The notes beneath the pieces are model-generated. The model did no database searches. It saw nothing but the letters and a program-made list of their open reading frames with translations, and was not told the origin of the DNA. This document shows positions 1-9,500 of a stretch of 59,780 bases of DNA, piece after piece. The number at the start of each line of letters is the position of its first letter. Positions within the stretch are counted from its first letter, which is position 1. Location of the stretch: positions 1-59,780 of the forward strand of contig NZ_JSBW02000029.1 of assembly GCF_000772705.2 (NCBI RefSeq), in the 5' to 3' direction. The DNA is from Xanthomonas vasicola. Its GTDB lineage: Bacteria > Pseudomonadota > Gammaproteobacteria > Xanthomonadales > Xanthomonadaceae. The position numbers and the translations under genes are program-made.

Positions 1-155
1 CTGGATACCGTGCGGACACCCAGGGCCAGCAAGTACAGATGCAGAGCCGATCTACGATACAAGCTCGAAGCTTCAGGAGCGCATGGGCTTCTTGCATCTG
101 CTCCGATGATCAGTCGGAAGACATACCGCTGTTCGGGGGTGGTGTCCAGATACAA

Positions 156-217
156 GGAGCGCACCTGGGCGCGATGAAGCGTTATCGGTAAAAGCTGGTC
201 GCGCCCGGGTGCGCTCC
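156..217. repeat. Long inverted repeat (hairpin)
   Basis: Two 18-base arms at 156-173 and 200-217 are inverted copies with a single mismatch, separated by 26 bases. It lies in the 325-base stretch before the first gene, where I see no supported coding region. It could be a terminator-like hairpin of a gene left of the window or a REP-type element. There is no T-run after it, so a terminator role is uncertain. Confidence 0.55.
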
Positions 218-325
218 TGACGAATGCAGGGCTCCGGCATGTTCTCTTGCGCTGATAGCCAGCACATCACGCAGACATCGCCATCGCGATGCTTGCCCCC
301 ACCTGGTCAAAACGAGATTCTCCAC

Positions 326-694
326 ATGGCGAGCCGATGGATCCACGCAGTGCTCTGCGCGCTGCTGCTGACCGCATGCAGCAATACTCCGGCAACCAGG
401 CCGGCCGCCGCGGCGAACGCCGCGCAAACAAGCGCCGACGCTGCTGCATGCACCGCAAAAGGTGGCCAAATGCGCCCGGTTGGCCGCATGCAGATTCCGC
501 GCTGCATCGTGCCGTATGCCGATGCCGGCAAGACCTGCAGCGACAATGCGGACTGCAGTGGCGACTGCCTGGCCACCAGCATCGTGCCCACCGGCGCCGC
601 GACCACCGGCACCTGCCAGCGCGACAGCGATCGCTTCGGTTGCCGCCAGGAGGTGGTCGGCGGCAAGGGCCAGGTAGCGTTGTGCATCGACTGA
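326..694 (+). CDS. Small cysteine-rich lipoprotein, unknown function
   Basis: Encodes about 122 residues beginning MASRWIHAV, with a hydrophobic leader ending in a lipobox (LLLTAC, Cys at about residue 18), so export and lipidation are likely. After an Ala/Thr-rich linker, the mature part has several cysteines in short spacings (TCSDNADCSGDC, then TGTC, FGC and a C-terminal LCID), which suggests a disulfide-stabilised periplasmic domain. I chose the ATG at 326 because it gives a clean signal peptide; an upstream in-frame ATG at 224 adds a non-signal-like extension. I do not recognise the family. Neighbours give no functional hint. Confidence 0.7.
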   Translation: MASRWIHAVLCALLLTACSNTPATRPAAAANAAQTSADAAACTAKGGQMRPVGRMQIPRCIVPYADAGKTCSDNADCSGDCLATSIVPTGAATTGTCQRDSDRFGCRQEVVGGKGQVALCID

Positions 695-789
695 TGTCCG
701 CGTGAGGCTGCCGATCTGATCCGGCGTTTCGAACACTCGCTAAGCCAGCACCAGCGTCAACTGGTGCGGAGCGACATCGGCATCGCAGA

Positions 790-1062
790 TCATGGCGATG
801 TCGATTCGCCGCCCTGTCGCACTGCGTCGATGTCTTCGGCCGTGTGACGCAACCCGCCGGCACCCAGACGCGAAAGGTCGAGCAGGCCGTCGAGTACTTC
901 TTCGGTGCGCGGCGACGCATCCACGCGTTCGTGAAGCTGCGGGGTAACAGGCCAATACGTGCACACACATCGTCGCCATCACGGCGACCGCGCTGGACGC
1001 CGATATCGGTATCGCACTCGTCTGCGCGGGCTTATGCTCGGCGTTCTCTACGGATAACAGGA
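790..1062. pseudogene. Remnants of two-component genes (histidine kinase and receiver)
   Basis: The stretch between the lipoprotein and the glutathione peroxidase gene has no intact gene. On the minus strand (960 down to 790) one frame reads EEVLDGLLDLSRLGAGG, close to the helix after the H-box of hybrid histidine kinases, then stops. On the plus strand (about 973-1062) a frame reads IVAITATALDAD, like the last strand and helix of a response-regulator receiver domain. Both pieces are short and have no proper start. I infer decayed two-component genes; chance resemblance is possible. Confidence 0.3.
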
Positions 1063-1069
1063 TGCACGC

Positions 1070-1615
1070 ATGAGCCAGACGCTGTACGACATTCCCGTGA
1101 CCCGCATCGAAGGCGAGCCGGCCACCTTGGCCGACTACCGCGGCAAGGTTTTGCTGGTAGTCAACGTCGCCTCCAAGTGCGGCCTGACCCCGCAGTACGA
1201 AGGGCTGGAAGCGCTGTATCGCGACAAGCGCGCACAGGGCCTGGAAGTGCTGGCATTTCCGGCCAACGACTTCAACGGCCAGGAGCCGGGTAGCGAAGCG
1301 GAGATCGCGCAGTTCTGCCAGCTCACTTACGACGTCACCTTTCCGATGTTTGCCAAGATCGTGGTCACCGGCGACCAGGCGCACCCGCTGTATCAGACAC
1401 TGACCAGCACGCATCCGCACACCACCGGCGACGGCCCGATGCGCGAGAAACTGGCCGGCTACGGCATCGCACCCAACCCCGCGCCCGGCGTATTGTGGAA
1501 CTTCGAAAAATTCCTGATCGGCCGCGACGGCAAGATCATCGACCGCTTCGCCCCGGACATCCCCGCCGACGATGCACGCTTGCGTGCCGTGATCGATGCG
1601 GCGTTGGCGGCATAG
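1070..1615 (+). CDS. Glutathione peroxidase family protein (thiol peroxidase)
   Basis: 181 residues, the usual length of bacterial GPx/BtuE-like enzymes, which reduce hydrogen peroxide and organic hydroperoxides using glutathione or thioredoxin. The peroxidatic cysteine is in NVASKCGLT (Cys37), followed by the Gln-containing loop FPANDFNGQEPG and the Trp/Asn motif LWNFEKFLIGRDG. The family more often has FPCNQF at that loop, so the Cys-to-Ala and Gln-to-Asp changes are worth noting. There is no signal peptide, so it is cytoplasmic. The ATG at 1070 follows a weak AGGA. A small membrane-protein gene follows 19 bases after the stop. Confidence 0.9.
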   Translation: MSQTLYDIPVTRIEGEPATLADYRGKVLLVVNVASKCGLTPQYEGLEALYRDKRAQGLEVLAFPANDFNGQEPGSEAEIAQFCQLTYDVTFPMFAKIVVTGDQAHPLYQTLTSTHPHTTGDGPMREKLAGYGIAPNPAPGVLWNFEKFLIGRDGKIIDRFAPDIPADDARLRAVIDAALAA

Positions 1616-1634
1616 CGGCACAGGTCGAGTTGCC

Positions 1635-1904
1635 ATGCTGCGCAAGGTGCTTCTTCGTGCCAGTGTTCTGATGCTTGCCCTGAGCAGCATTGTTGCCTGC
1701 GTCACCGCTCTGGCGCTGTGGTATTACAGCCGGTTGGTCGGTCCCTGTCCGACCGGCACCGTACCCAATAGCGATCCTGTCAACTGCTACTACCGTGTCG
1801 AATGGATGCCAGACCGGCCAGCGGCTGCTGTCGTATTTTTCGCTGGCGCGTCGTTTTGCCTATTGGCTTCTTGGGTGTCATTCCAATTCAAAAAGACCGG
1901 ATAG
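1635..1904 (+). CDS. Small membrane protein, unknown function
   Basis: 89 residues starting MLRKVLLRASVLML. There is a hydrophobic segment at about residues 7-30 and a second at about 62-83, so a two-pass inner-membrane protein with a periplasmic loop holding a Cys pair (GPCPTG and VNCYY). The start is the ATG just after the glutathione peroxidase stop; a longer in-frame start at 1596 would overlap that gene and spoil the N-terminal helix. Family not recognised. Confidence 0.55.
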   Translation: MLRKVLLRASVLMLALSSIVACVTALALWYYSRLVGPCPTGTVPNSDPVNCYYRVEWMPDRPAAAVVFFAGASFCLLASWVSFQFKKTG

Positions 1905-2162
1905 GCGGGCTGAAACGCTTGAGTTCTTGGTCGATGTCTCCCGGCTGCTTGTCGAGGTAACTCATCGAACGATCAGCGGCACTGTCGTTGATCGATGCCC
2001 GGCACTGCAGTATGCGTAGGAGAGGGTGACGGTCAGGACCTGCAATATCGTTCCAGCTTTGGATACGTGTTGTTCCACGACGTTCGTGAAAGGTTTCCGT
2101 TGCATCAACTTGCATTGCGCACATCGTCAGCGCGTCGATCACACAAGACCAAGATCAACAAG
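1905..2162. other. Intergenic stretch without a supported gene
   Basis: About 260 bases between the small membrane protein and the mla terminator. An 84-codon minus-strand frame (2142-1888) runs through it but overlaps the neighbouring gene's end and has no recognisable domain, so I do not call it. Confidence 0.5.
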
Positions 2163-2190
2163 AAAGCCCGGGATCACTCCCGGGCTTTTT
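2163..2190. terminator. Strong bidirectional Rho-independent terminator
   Basis: Perfect 11-base arms (AAAGCCCGGGA, TCAC loop, TCCCGGGCTTT), with T-runs when read in either direction. On the minus strand it lies about 30 bases after the mlaA stop, so it ends the mla operon; on the plus strand it would stop read-through from the small upstream genes. Confidence 0.9.
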
Positions 2191-2220
2191 ACGTGCATCA
2201 CTCACCAAAAACCCAACCGG

Positions 2221-3276
2221 TCAACGCACCCAGTTCGGGATCGGCATCGCATTACCCGGCACGGTGTTGTCCTTGTCCTCGCGCAGGTAGTCCGGCAGCT
2301 CGTTGTTCTTTTCGTTGTGGCTGCGCAGATCGCGGGTGATCTGGTAATTGCGGCGCTGCATCCACGCATCGCGGGTCAGCGCGTATTCGTCCGGTGCCTG
2401 GTCGCGCAGCGAATCCAGCGACATCAGCTGCGCGCGCGTGTCCACCAGCTGCAAGCCCTGCAGTGCGAAGCGCGCACCGCTGTCGTCCACATGGCGAATC
2501 CACGACAGCGGAATATCGCCAGCCAGCCCGAAGGTGTCGCGCACGGTGCGCGGCCCGAACAGCGGCAGCTCGAAGTAGCGCGAGTTGCGCCAGCCCCACG
2601 CGCCCAGCGTCTGGCCGAAGTCTTCGCTACGCCGCGGGATGCCGGCCGCCGAAGCGGGGTCGAATAGACCGGCCACACCCAGCGTGGTGTTCATCACGAA
2701 GCGGCCCAGCGACTGCGCTGCATAGACCGGGTGGCCCTGCAGCAGCTGGTTGACCATGGTCAGCGGCGTGCCGAGGTTGTCGAAGAAGTTGGTCACACCA
2801 AGACGGGCCGGGCTCGGCACCACCTTGGTATAGGCCGTCGCCAACGGACGCGCCACGCCACGGTCCACCGCCATGTTGAAGCGGTGCATGCCGCGGTTGT
2901 AGCGCTCCCACGGGTCGTAGGCCGGCGCCGCGCCTGGTTGCGCCGGTGCGCCATTGGCACCTGCTTGCGGGGTCGTCGAGCCATACAACGCGTCGAAATC
3001 GCTTTCGGCATCGGTCGGCGCGCCTGCAGCGGCGGTGTCGGTGCCCGCAGTGGCCTGCGGATCGGCAGGAGCAGCCGCGCTGGCCGGCATTGCGTCCGGG
3101 GCGGCCATACCGGCGGTGGCCGGTTGCGCGGTTACCCCAGCGTCGTCGCGTACGGGTGCATCGGCAGCAGGCGCGATGGCAGTGCCGTCCGACGGCGGTG
3201 CGGATTTGGGTGCCTGGCTGGCGCACGCACCAAGCAGCAGGCAGGCCAACACTGGAAGAGAACGGAACTGGGTCAT
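2221..3276 (-). CDS. mlaA: MlaA/VacJ outer-membrane lipoprotein
   Basis: 351 residues. It has a signal peptide with lipobox LLLGAC (Cys18), an Ala/Pro-rich linker to about residue 110, then the VacJ domain (YDPWERYNRGMHRFNMAVDRGVARP, then GVTNFFDNLGTPLTMVNQLLQG and GVAGLFDPA). MlaA sits in the outer membrane with porins and removes misplaced phospholipids from the outer leaflet, passing them to MlaC. It is longer than the E. coli protein (about 250 residues) because of the linker. It is the last gene of the mla operon, 10 bases after mlaB and before a strong terminator. Confidence 0.93.
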   Translation of the reverse strand: MTQFRSLPVLACLLLGACASQAPKSAPPSDGTAIAPAADAPVRDDAGVTAQPATAGMAAPDAMPASAAAPADPQATAGTDTAAAGAPTDAESDFDALYGSTTPQAGANGAPAQPGAAPAYDPWERYNRGMHRFNMAVDRGVARPLATAYTKVVPSPARLGVTNFFDNLGTPLTMVNQLLQGHPVYAAQSLGRFVMNTTLGVAGLFDPASAAGIPRRSEDFGQTLGAWGWRNSRYFELPLFGPRTVRDTFGLAGDIPLSWIRHVDDSGARFALQGLQLVDTRAQLMSLDSLRDQAPDEYALTRDAWMQRRNYQITRDLRSHNEKNNELPDYLREDKDNTVPGNAMPIPNWVR

Positions 3277-3286
3277 GGGGTGGCGC

Positions 3287-3577
3287 TCAGGCCTGAAAAT
3301 CGAGAGTGGGGGACAACCGGTAGGCAGCGCGCAATTCGTCCAGACCGGACGCCTCGCCCACTACCGCGCCGCTGCCGGTTTGGCGTAACCGGGCAGCTAG
3401 TTCGGCCAGCATTGCAACGCCGGCACTGTCCAGACGTTGTACACCCGCCAGGTCCAGCGCGCGCGCGCCATCCAGTTGCGCAATCGCCTGCGGCCAGGCC
3501 GCAGTGACTGCCGCACGGTCGAGCACGCCGGTGATGACCAGCGTGTCGCCCGTACGTTGCACGGTATTACTTGCCAT
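3287..3577 (-). CDS. mlaB: MlaB, STAS-domain subunit of the Mla transporter
   Basis: 96 residues from the ATG at 3577 (MASNTVQRTG). A single STAS domain with the conserved LDSAGVAML motif (Ser51). MlaB binds the MlaF ATPase in the cytoplasm and is needed for stability and activity of the MlaFEDB complex. The start codon lies inside the 3' end of mlaC (11-base overlap), so the genes are probably translationally coupled. A longer form starting five codons upstream is possible but would overlap mlaC further. Confidence 0.88.
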   Translation of the reverse strand: MASNTVQRTGDTLVITGVLDRAAVTAAWPQAIAQLDGARALDLAGVQRLDSAGVAMLAELAARLRQTGSGAVVGEASGLDELRAAYRLSPTLDFQA

Positions 3578-4229
3578 TGGCCGGTGCCGCACCGACCTGC
3601 AGGTTGCCGCTACGCAGCTCGGCGGCGACCTTGGCGATGCCCTTCTCGCGCAGCGGGCCGTCGAACTGGGTCTTGAAGGTCTGCACGTAGGAGATGCCTT
3701 CGATCATCACGTCGAAGATCTTCCACTGGCCACCGACGTTACGCATCATGTAATCGACCGGGGTCGGGTCGTTGCCGGCGCGCAGCAGGTCGGTGGAGAC
3801 CTTGACGCCGCGGTTGCCCGGCAGCGCACTCTCGGACTTGGCGCGGAAGGTCGGCTTGCCTTCGAAGTTGAGCAACGCGGTGCCGTAACGCTGCATCAGG
3901 TTGTCGGCCAGCGCATCGGCAAACAGCTTGACGTCCGCATCGGAGGCGCCGCGGCCGTTCACGCCCAGCACCAGACGGGCCGAATAGTCGCGGTCGAAGG
4001 CCTTGTTCAATTCGCCATTGATGAACTGACGCAGCGCCGCCGGGTTGCTGCGGAACTCGGCGCGGCGTTGGTCCAGCGTGCTCAGGATGCGGGTGCTGCT
4101 GTCGATGACGGTCTTGGTCGCCGCGCCCTGCGTCGGCGCGCTGGCAGCCGCCGGCTGGGCCAGCACGGTGGCCGGTGCGCACACCAGCAGGGTCGAGGCC
4201 AGGACAGCGGAAAGCAAGGTGGTTTTCAT
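3567..4229 (-). CDS. mlaC: MlaC, periplasmic phospholipid-binding protein
   Basis: 220 residues with a cleavable signal peptide (MKTTLLSAVLASTLLVCAP, cleavage near LAQ) and a typical MlaC/Ttg2D body: LDQRRAEFRSNP, DYSARLVLG, the NVGGQWKIFDVMIEGISYV motif and a C-terminal helix. It shuttles phospholipid between MlaA in the outer membrane and MlaD on the inner-membrane complex. The ATG overlaps the mlaD stop as ATGA, and mlaB starts inside its 3' end, consistent with one tightly coupled mRNA. Confidence 0.94.
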   Translation of the reverse strand: MKTTLLSAVLASTLLVCAPATVLAQPAAASAPTQGAATKTVIDSSTRILSTLDQRRAEFRSNPAALRQFINGELNKAFDRDYSARLVLGVNGRGASDADVKLFADALADNLMQRYGTALLNFEGKPTFRAKSESALPGNRGVKVSTDLLRAGNDPTPVDYMMRNVGGQWKIFDVMIEGISYVQTFKTQFDGPLREKGIAKVAAELRSGNLQVGAAPANGK

Positions 4230-4777
4230 TGGTGTGGTTCCGTAGAGGGAGGAGCGGTCTGGGCAGGCGCGGGCGCCTGGCCATTGGCGGCGGCCGGGGC
4301 ATTGGCACTGCTGCCGCTCCCGCCACCACTGAACATGTATTTGCCGACCAGCTGCAGCAGATCCACTGCCGGCTGGGTAAAGCCGATTTCGTCGCCCGGT
4401 TTGAGGGTGTCCGGGTCGCCGCCCGGCTGCAGCCCGATATAACTCTCACCGAGCAAGCCGCTGGTGAAGATGCCGGCCGAGGTATCGGCGGGCAGATCCT
4501 TGTATTTGGTGTCCAGCGACAGGGTCACGATCGAATCGAATTTGGTCGGGTCCAGGCTGATGTCGGAGACCTTGCCGATGGTTACGCCGCCGATCTTCAC
4601 CGGCGCCTGCGCGCGCAGCTGGCCGATCTGGCTGAAGCGGGCGGTCAGCGTGTACTGGCTGGAGCCAAAGCCCCAACGCTGGTTGGTCGACGCCACCGCC
4701 AGCACCAGCAGCGAGGCCAGGGTCAGCAGCAAAAAGGCGCCGACGGCGAATTCGAGTCGTGGTCCACGCATGGCCAT
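4226..4777 (-). CDS. mlaD: MlaD, inner-membrane MCE-domain protein
   Basis: 183 residues from ATG 4777 (MAMRGPRLEFAVGAFLLL). One N-terminal transmembrane helix (about residues 8-29) is followed by one MCE domain (VKIGGVTIGKVSDI ... AGIFTSGLLGESYIGL) and a Gly/Ala/Pro/Gln-rich tail. MlaD forms the periplasmic hexameric ring that receives lipid from MlaC. A GTG at 4792 overlapping the mlaE stop would add five residues. Order F-E-D-C-B-A matches other gammaproteobacterial mla operons, with mlaA attached at the end. Confidence 0.92.
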   Translation of the reverse strand: MAMRGPRLEFAVGAFLLLTLASLLVLAVASTNQRWGFGSSQYTLTARFSQIGQLRAQAPVKIGGVTIGKVSDISLDPTKFDSIVTLSLDTKYKDLPADTSAGIFTSGLLGESYIGLQPGGDPDTLKPGDEIGFTQPAVDLLQLVGKYMFSGGGSGSSANAPAAANGQAPAPAQTAPPSTEPHQ

Positions 4778-4788
4778 AATTATTCCAC

Positions 4789-5538
4789 TCACCTAAACAA
4801 CATTGCAGAAAGGACGAAGTTGAACATCAGCACCAGCAACGAGGCATTCACCACCGCGCGGGTGGTGGCGATCGAGGTGCCTTCGATGGTCGGTTCGGCA
4901 TGGAAGCCCACATAGGCGGCGACCAGTGCGGCGGTGCCGCCGAAGATCGCCGACTTGAGCATCGCCACGCCGAAGTCGTCCCAGAAGTCCACGCTGTTGC
5001 TCAGCCCGGACCAGAACGTGCCATTGTCGATGCCTAGCACGTGCACGGCTTCGAAGTAGCCACCGGTGATCGCCAGCGAGCAGAACACACCGGTCAGCAG
5101 TGGCACCGTCAGCACCGCCGCCCAGAAGCGCGGCGCCACCGCCTTGGCGACCGGGTCGATGGCCATCAACTCCAGCGCCTTGATCTGATCGGTGGCACGC
5201 ATCAAGCCGAGCTCGGCAGCGATCGAACTGCCGGCACGGCCGATGAACAACAACGCAGTCAGCACCGGCGCCAGTTCGCGGTACAACGACAAGCCCAACA
5301 GCGTGGACAACGCATCCGACGCGCCGTAGGTGGTGAGCGTGCGGTAACCCTGCAAGGTGAGCACCAGGCCGACGAAGGCGCCGCCCACGGCGATGATCGG
5401 CAACGAGCGCGCACCGACCTTGTAGATCTCGCGCACCAGCTCGGCAATGAAATCGCGCGTGGGCAGCGAGCCGCGCAGCACCGTGAGCGAGAACAGTCCG
5501 GCTCGGCCAAAGGCGCGAACGAAATCGGCGAAGGCCAT
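4789..5538 (-). CDS. mlaE: MlaE, ABC permease of the Mla system
   Basis: 249 residues with five to six hydrophobic helices and the MlaE family signature (ELVREIYKVGARSLPIIAVGGAFVGLVLTLQGYRTL, FIGRAGSSIAAELGLMRATDQI, EALELMAIDP-like segment). It forms the membrane core of the phospholipid transporter, coupling to MlaF. Its ATG overlaps the mlaF stop (TGATG) and its own stop abuts mlaD. Confidence 0.95.
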   Translation of the reverse strand: MAFADFVRAFGRAGLFSLTVLRGSLPTRDFIAELVREIYKVGARSLPIIAVGGAFVGLVLTLQGYRTLTTYGASDALSTLLGLSLYRELAPVLTALLFIGRAGSSIAAELGLMRATDQIKALELMAIDPVAKAVAPRFWAAVLTVPLLTGVFCSLAITGGYFEAVHVLGIDNGTFWSGLSNSVDFWDDFGVAMLKSAIFGGTAALVAAYVGFHAEPTIEGTSIATTRAVVNASLLVLMFNFVLSAMLFR

Positions 5539-6332
5539 CAGGCAGCACTCCGGTCGCGGCGCGGGGCGGCATCGAAGGCGATTGGGCCATCCGGCTGGCC
5601 ATGCAGGAATTGCTGCACCAGCGGGTCAGTGCTGTCTTGCAGCTGCGTGGGCGTGCCGGCGAACACGATGCCGCCATTGGCAATCACCACCGCCTGGTCG
5701 CAGATCGGCAGCGTCTCGTGCACATGGTGGCTGACGATGATGCTGGTCAGGCCCAGGCTGTCGTTGAGGCGCTGGATCAGGCTCATGATCACGCCCGAGG
5801 CGATCGGGTCCAGCCCGGTCAGCGGCTCGTCGTAGATCATCAGCGGCGGGTCCAGTGCCAGCGCACGCGCCAGTGCAACACGCCGCGCCATGCCGCCGGA
5901 CAACTCGCGCGGCCACGCATCGGCTGCGGCCAGCAGGCCCACTGCATGCAGCTTCATCTGGACCAGGCGCTGCAGCACAGGTGCCGGCAACCGCGTGTGG
6001 GTGCGCAACGGCAGCGCGACGTTGTCGGCCACGCTGAGGTCGGTGAGCAGGCCATTGCCTTGCAGCAGCACACCGACGTTGCGGCGCATCTCCAGCAGCG
6101 CGCGGCTGCCGCTGGGAATTGCATTGCCGAACAGGGTGACCGTGCCGGCCACCTGGCGCAGTTCGCCGGTCAGCGCCGCAAGCATCGTGGACTTGCCACT
6201 CCCGGATGGACCGAGCACGGCCGTAATGCTGCCGTGTGGCACATCCAGCGAGACATCGCGCAGGATCGTGCGCCCGCCGCGATCGATGCGGACACCGGAC
6301 AACTGCACGACAGGGGAAGCGGAAGCCGTCAT
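5538..6332 (-). CDS. mlaF: MlaF, ABC ATPase of the Mla system
   Basis: 264 residues from ATG 6332, which has an AAAGG ribosome site seven bases upstream. A longer frame reaching 6482 lacks such a site. It shows Walker A GPSGSGKST, Q-loop LLQGNGLL, signature ELSGGMARRV, Walker B LMIYDEPLTGLDP and the switch His in IVSHHV. It energises lipid movement through MlaE/MlaD. First gene of the operon; its promoter must lie in the roughly 190 bases shared with the divergent recC. Confidence 0.94.
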   Translation of the reverse strand: MTASASPVVQLSGVRIDRGGRTILRDVSLDVPHGSITAVLGPSGSGKSTMLAALTGELRQVAGTVTLFGNAIPSGSRALLEMRRNVGVLLQGNGLLTDLSVADNVALPLRTHTRLPAPVLQRLVQMKLHAVGLLAAADAWPRELSGGMARRVALARALALDPPLMIYDEPLTGLDPIASGVIMSLIQRLNDSLGLTSIIVSHHVHETLPICDQAVVIANGGIVFAGTPTQLQDSTDPLVQQFLHGQPDGPIAFDAAPRRDRSAA

Positions 6333-6525
6333 CGGTGCCTTTAACAAAATTCCAACGCGATAGAGTAGCCCGTGCACCGCTGAATATAACCAGACTGGCG
6401 CGTGCAGTATTGTCGCATTGCGAAGCCTTGAACACCGTGCGTCGCAGTACGTTTCTGCGCAACACAGCATGCCGTGCCACACGCTGTTCTCGCCGGTTAC
6501 GACTGCCCTGCGGCATCATGTGTTG

Positions 6526-9500
6526 ATGACGCCAGCGCCCGATTTCCGTCTCTATCCATCCAACGCGCTGGATACCTTGGCTGCCTTGCTCGCGCAGGAG
6601 TTGCGCCGGCCGGTGCCTGGGCAACCGTTGCTGCAGCCGGAGGTGGTGCTGATTCCGCAGGTGGCGATGCGGCGCTGGCTGCAGTCCACGCTGGCGGCCG
6701 AGCACGGTGTTGCGGCCAATCTGGAATTTCTCACACCCGGCGAATTTGTCGCGCGTGCGCTGGAGCGCAACCTCGGCGCGGCCGACGACGACCTGGACAT
6801 GGCCACCACGCAGTGGCGCTTGTACGCCGCGCTGCAGACCGACCTGGGCAGCGATGCGGCCCTGGCGCCGCTGGCCGGATACCTGGCCGATGGCGATGCG
6901 CTCAAGCCGTGGGCGCTGGCCGGCGAGTTGGGCAGCGTGTTCGAAAAATACCAGGCATGGCGACGCGACTGGCTGCTGCGCTGGGAAGGCGGCGCTGATC
7001 CGGATGACCCGCAAGCCCGGCTGTGGCGCGGTATCGCCAGCGGCCGGCAATACCGCGCGCGCCGCATCGGCCAGTATCTGGATCGCTACGCGCGTGCCGA
7101 TGGTCCGGTGCCGCAAGGTCTGCCGCAGCGCTTGTTCGCCTTTGCCATCTTGAATATTTCGCCGGATGTCTTGCGCGTGCTGGCCACGCAGGCGCGTGTG
7201 GGCACGCTGCATTTCTATCTGCCCACGCCCACGCAAGGTTACTGGGGCGATCTGCAGACCTTGTGGCAACGCCGGCGCGAAGACGGCGCCGTGCAGCTGT
7301 TCGCCGAGCAAGTACAGGAAAACCCCTTGCTGCAGGCCTGGGGCGCGGCCGGGCGCGATTTCATGGCGTTAGTGGGCGATTACGAAGTGGTGCACCCGCT
7401 AGCCGAAATTGCGGCGTATGCCGACCCGATCGACTCCGGCCGTCGCACGCTGGCAGATGGCGGGTTGGGCGACAGCTTATTGCGACGCATGCAGAGCGAT
7501 CTGTTCCATCGTCGCGCACCGCTGGTGCCTGCGTTGTTGCCTGCGGTGAATCTGCACGACCCCAGCCTGCAGGTGCACGCCTGCCACACCCGGCTGCGCG
7601 AGTTGCAGGTGTTGCACGACCAGCTGCGCGCGCTGCTCGACGACACGCGCTTCGATCCGCCACTGCAGCCGCGCGAGATTGCGGTGCTATCGCCCAACAT
7701 CGACCCGTACGTGCCATATCTGGACGCGGTGTTCGGCAGCCATGGCAACGACGACGCGCTGCCCTATGCATTGGCCGATGCCAGCCCATTGGCGAGCGAG
7801 CCACTGGCCGAAGTGTTTTTGACCTTGCTCGGTTTGCCGATTGCGCGTTTTGGCCTGCATGAAATTCTCGACCTGCTGGCCAGCGCGCCGATCGCCGAAG
7901 CCGCCGGGCTGGATGAAGCCGGGCTGGAACGCCTGCGCAGCTGGCTGCACGCCGCCGGTGCGCGCTGGGGCCTGGATGCCGCACATCGGCGCCAGCACCA
8001 GGCACCGGGCGACGATGCCTACACCTGGCGCTTCGCGCTGGACCGCCTGTTGCTTGGCCATGCCAGCGGCGCCGACGTCGATATCGATGGCGTGGCGCCG
8101 TGGCCGCAGCTGGAAGGCAGCGCGCTGGCCGCGCTCGATACCTTGTTGCGGCTGCTGCGCGTGCTCGAACGCCATCAAGCGCTGCTGGCCGAAGCGATGA
8201 CGGCGGTGGAGTGGCGCGAGCGTTTGCTGGGCCTGCTGGAAGCATTGATTCCGACCACGCCCACCGCGCCGCGCGCACAGCGCGCGCTGGATCGCTTGCG
8301 CACCTTGATCGACCAATTCGCCCGCGATGCAGTGCGCGCCGAGTACGCCGGCAAGGTGCCGGCCGAGGTAGTGCGTGCGCATTTCGCTGCGGTGCTGGGC
8401 GAGTCGGACACGCGCGCGCCGCTGCTCACCGGCGGCATCAGTTTCGGCCGCATGGTGCCGATGCGCTTGCTGCCGTTCCGCGTGATCTGCCTGCTTGGCA
8501 TGAACGATGGCGACTTCCCGCGCCGCGACCCTGCCGCCGGGCTCAATCGCCTGACCGCAGAGCTGGGCACCGACCGTCGCCGGCATGGCGACCGTTCCAC
8601 GCGTGAGGACGACCGCTTTCTGTTTCTGCAGTTGTTCGCTTCTGCACAGGAAGTGTTCTATCTCAGCTATCTCGGCGCCGATGCGCGCGATGGCAGCGTG
8701 CGCGAGCCGTCGGTGCTGGTCAGCGAATTGCTGGCAAGCGCCGCGCAGTATCACGTTGCCAATAACGCGCTCGACACGCTGGTGGTGCGGCATCCGTTGC
8801 AGCCGTTCGCCGCTGCTGCGTTCGGTGCGCTGGGCGATAAGAGCGGCGACGGCGCCGACCCGCGCCGTTTCAGTTATCGCCGGCAATGGCGCCCGGCGGT
8901 GGACAGCTTGGTTGGTCAGCGGCAGCCGCTTGCGCCTTGGGTGGCCGGTGCATTGCCGGCCGACGACGTTGCGGTGCCGGCCAGCGTGTCCATCGGAGAA
9001 CTGCGCCGGCTATTTGCTGATCCGGCCGGGCAGTTCCTGCGCCATCGCCTGGGCATGCGCTTGCCCGACCCGGCCGGCGAAGACAGCGATCTGGAACCGT
9101 TGCTTGCACCCACCCGCGGGCTGGATCAATACGGTTTGCAGCAGCAGGTCTTCGAGGCCGCATTGGCCGGCGACACCGAGCGCCTGTACGAGCGTCTGCG
9201 CGCGCGCGCGCTGCTGCCATCCGGCCCGTTGGGGCGGCGCCAGCTCGACGAACGCGTGGCGCAATTGCGCCCGTATGCCGACGCATTCCGGCAGTGGCGC
9301 GGCGAGTCGCCGGCCGAGTCACGCCGGCTGCAGGTGCAGATCGGCGATATCGAGCTGCACGGCCGTGTGCCGGGCTGGTATGCCAGCGGCGTGGGGCGCG
9401 TGCAGGTCGGCGCGCTCAGCGGCCGCAGCGCCATTCGTCATGGTTTGGAATGGCTGCTGTTGCGCGCCGCCGGCGAGCACGCGCCGTACGTGCGTTTCTT

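Noticed and set aside
1888..2142. 84-codon minus-strand frame between the small membrane protein and mlaA
   Set aside because: No recognisable domain, overlaps the neighbouring gene's end, and no clear ribosome site.
5626..7311. Very long minus-strand open frame (over 500 codons) antisense to recC and mlaF
   Set aside because: High-GC codon bias leaves mirror frames open. Composition is Arg/Gln-rich with no domains, and the overlapping genes on both sides are certain.
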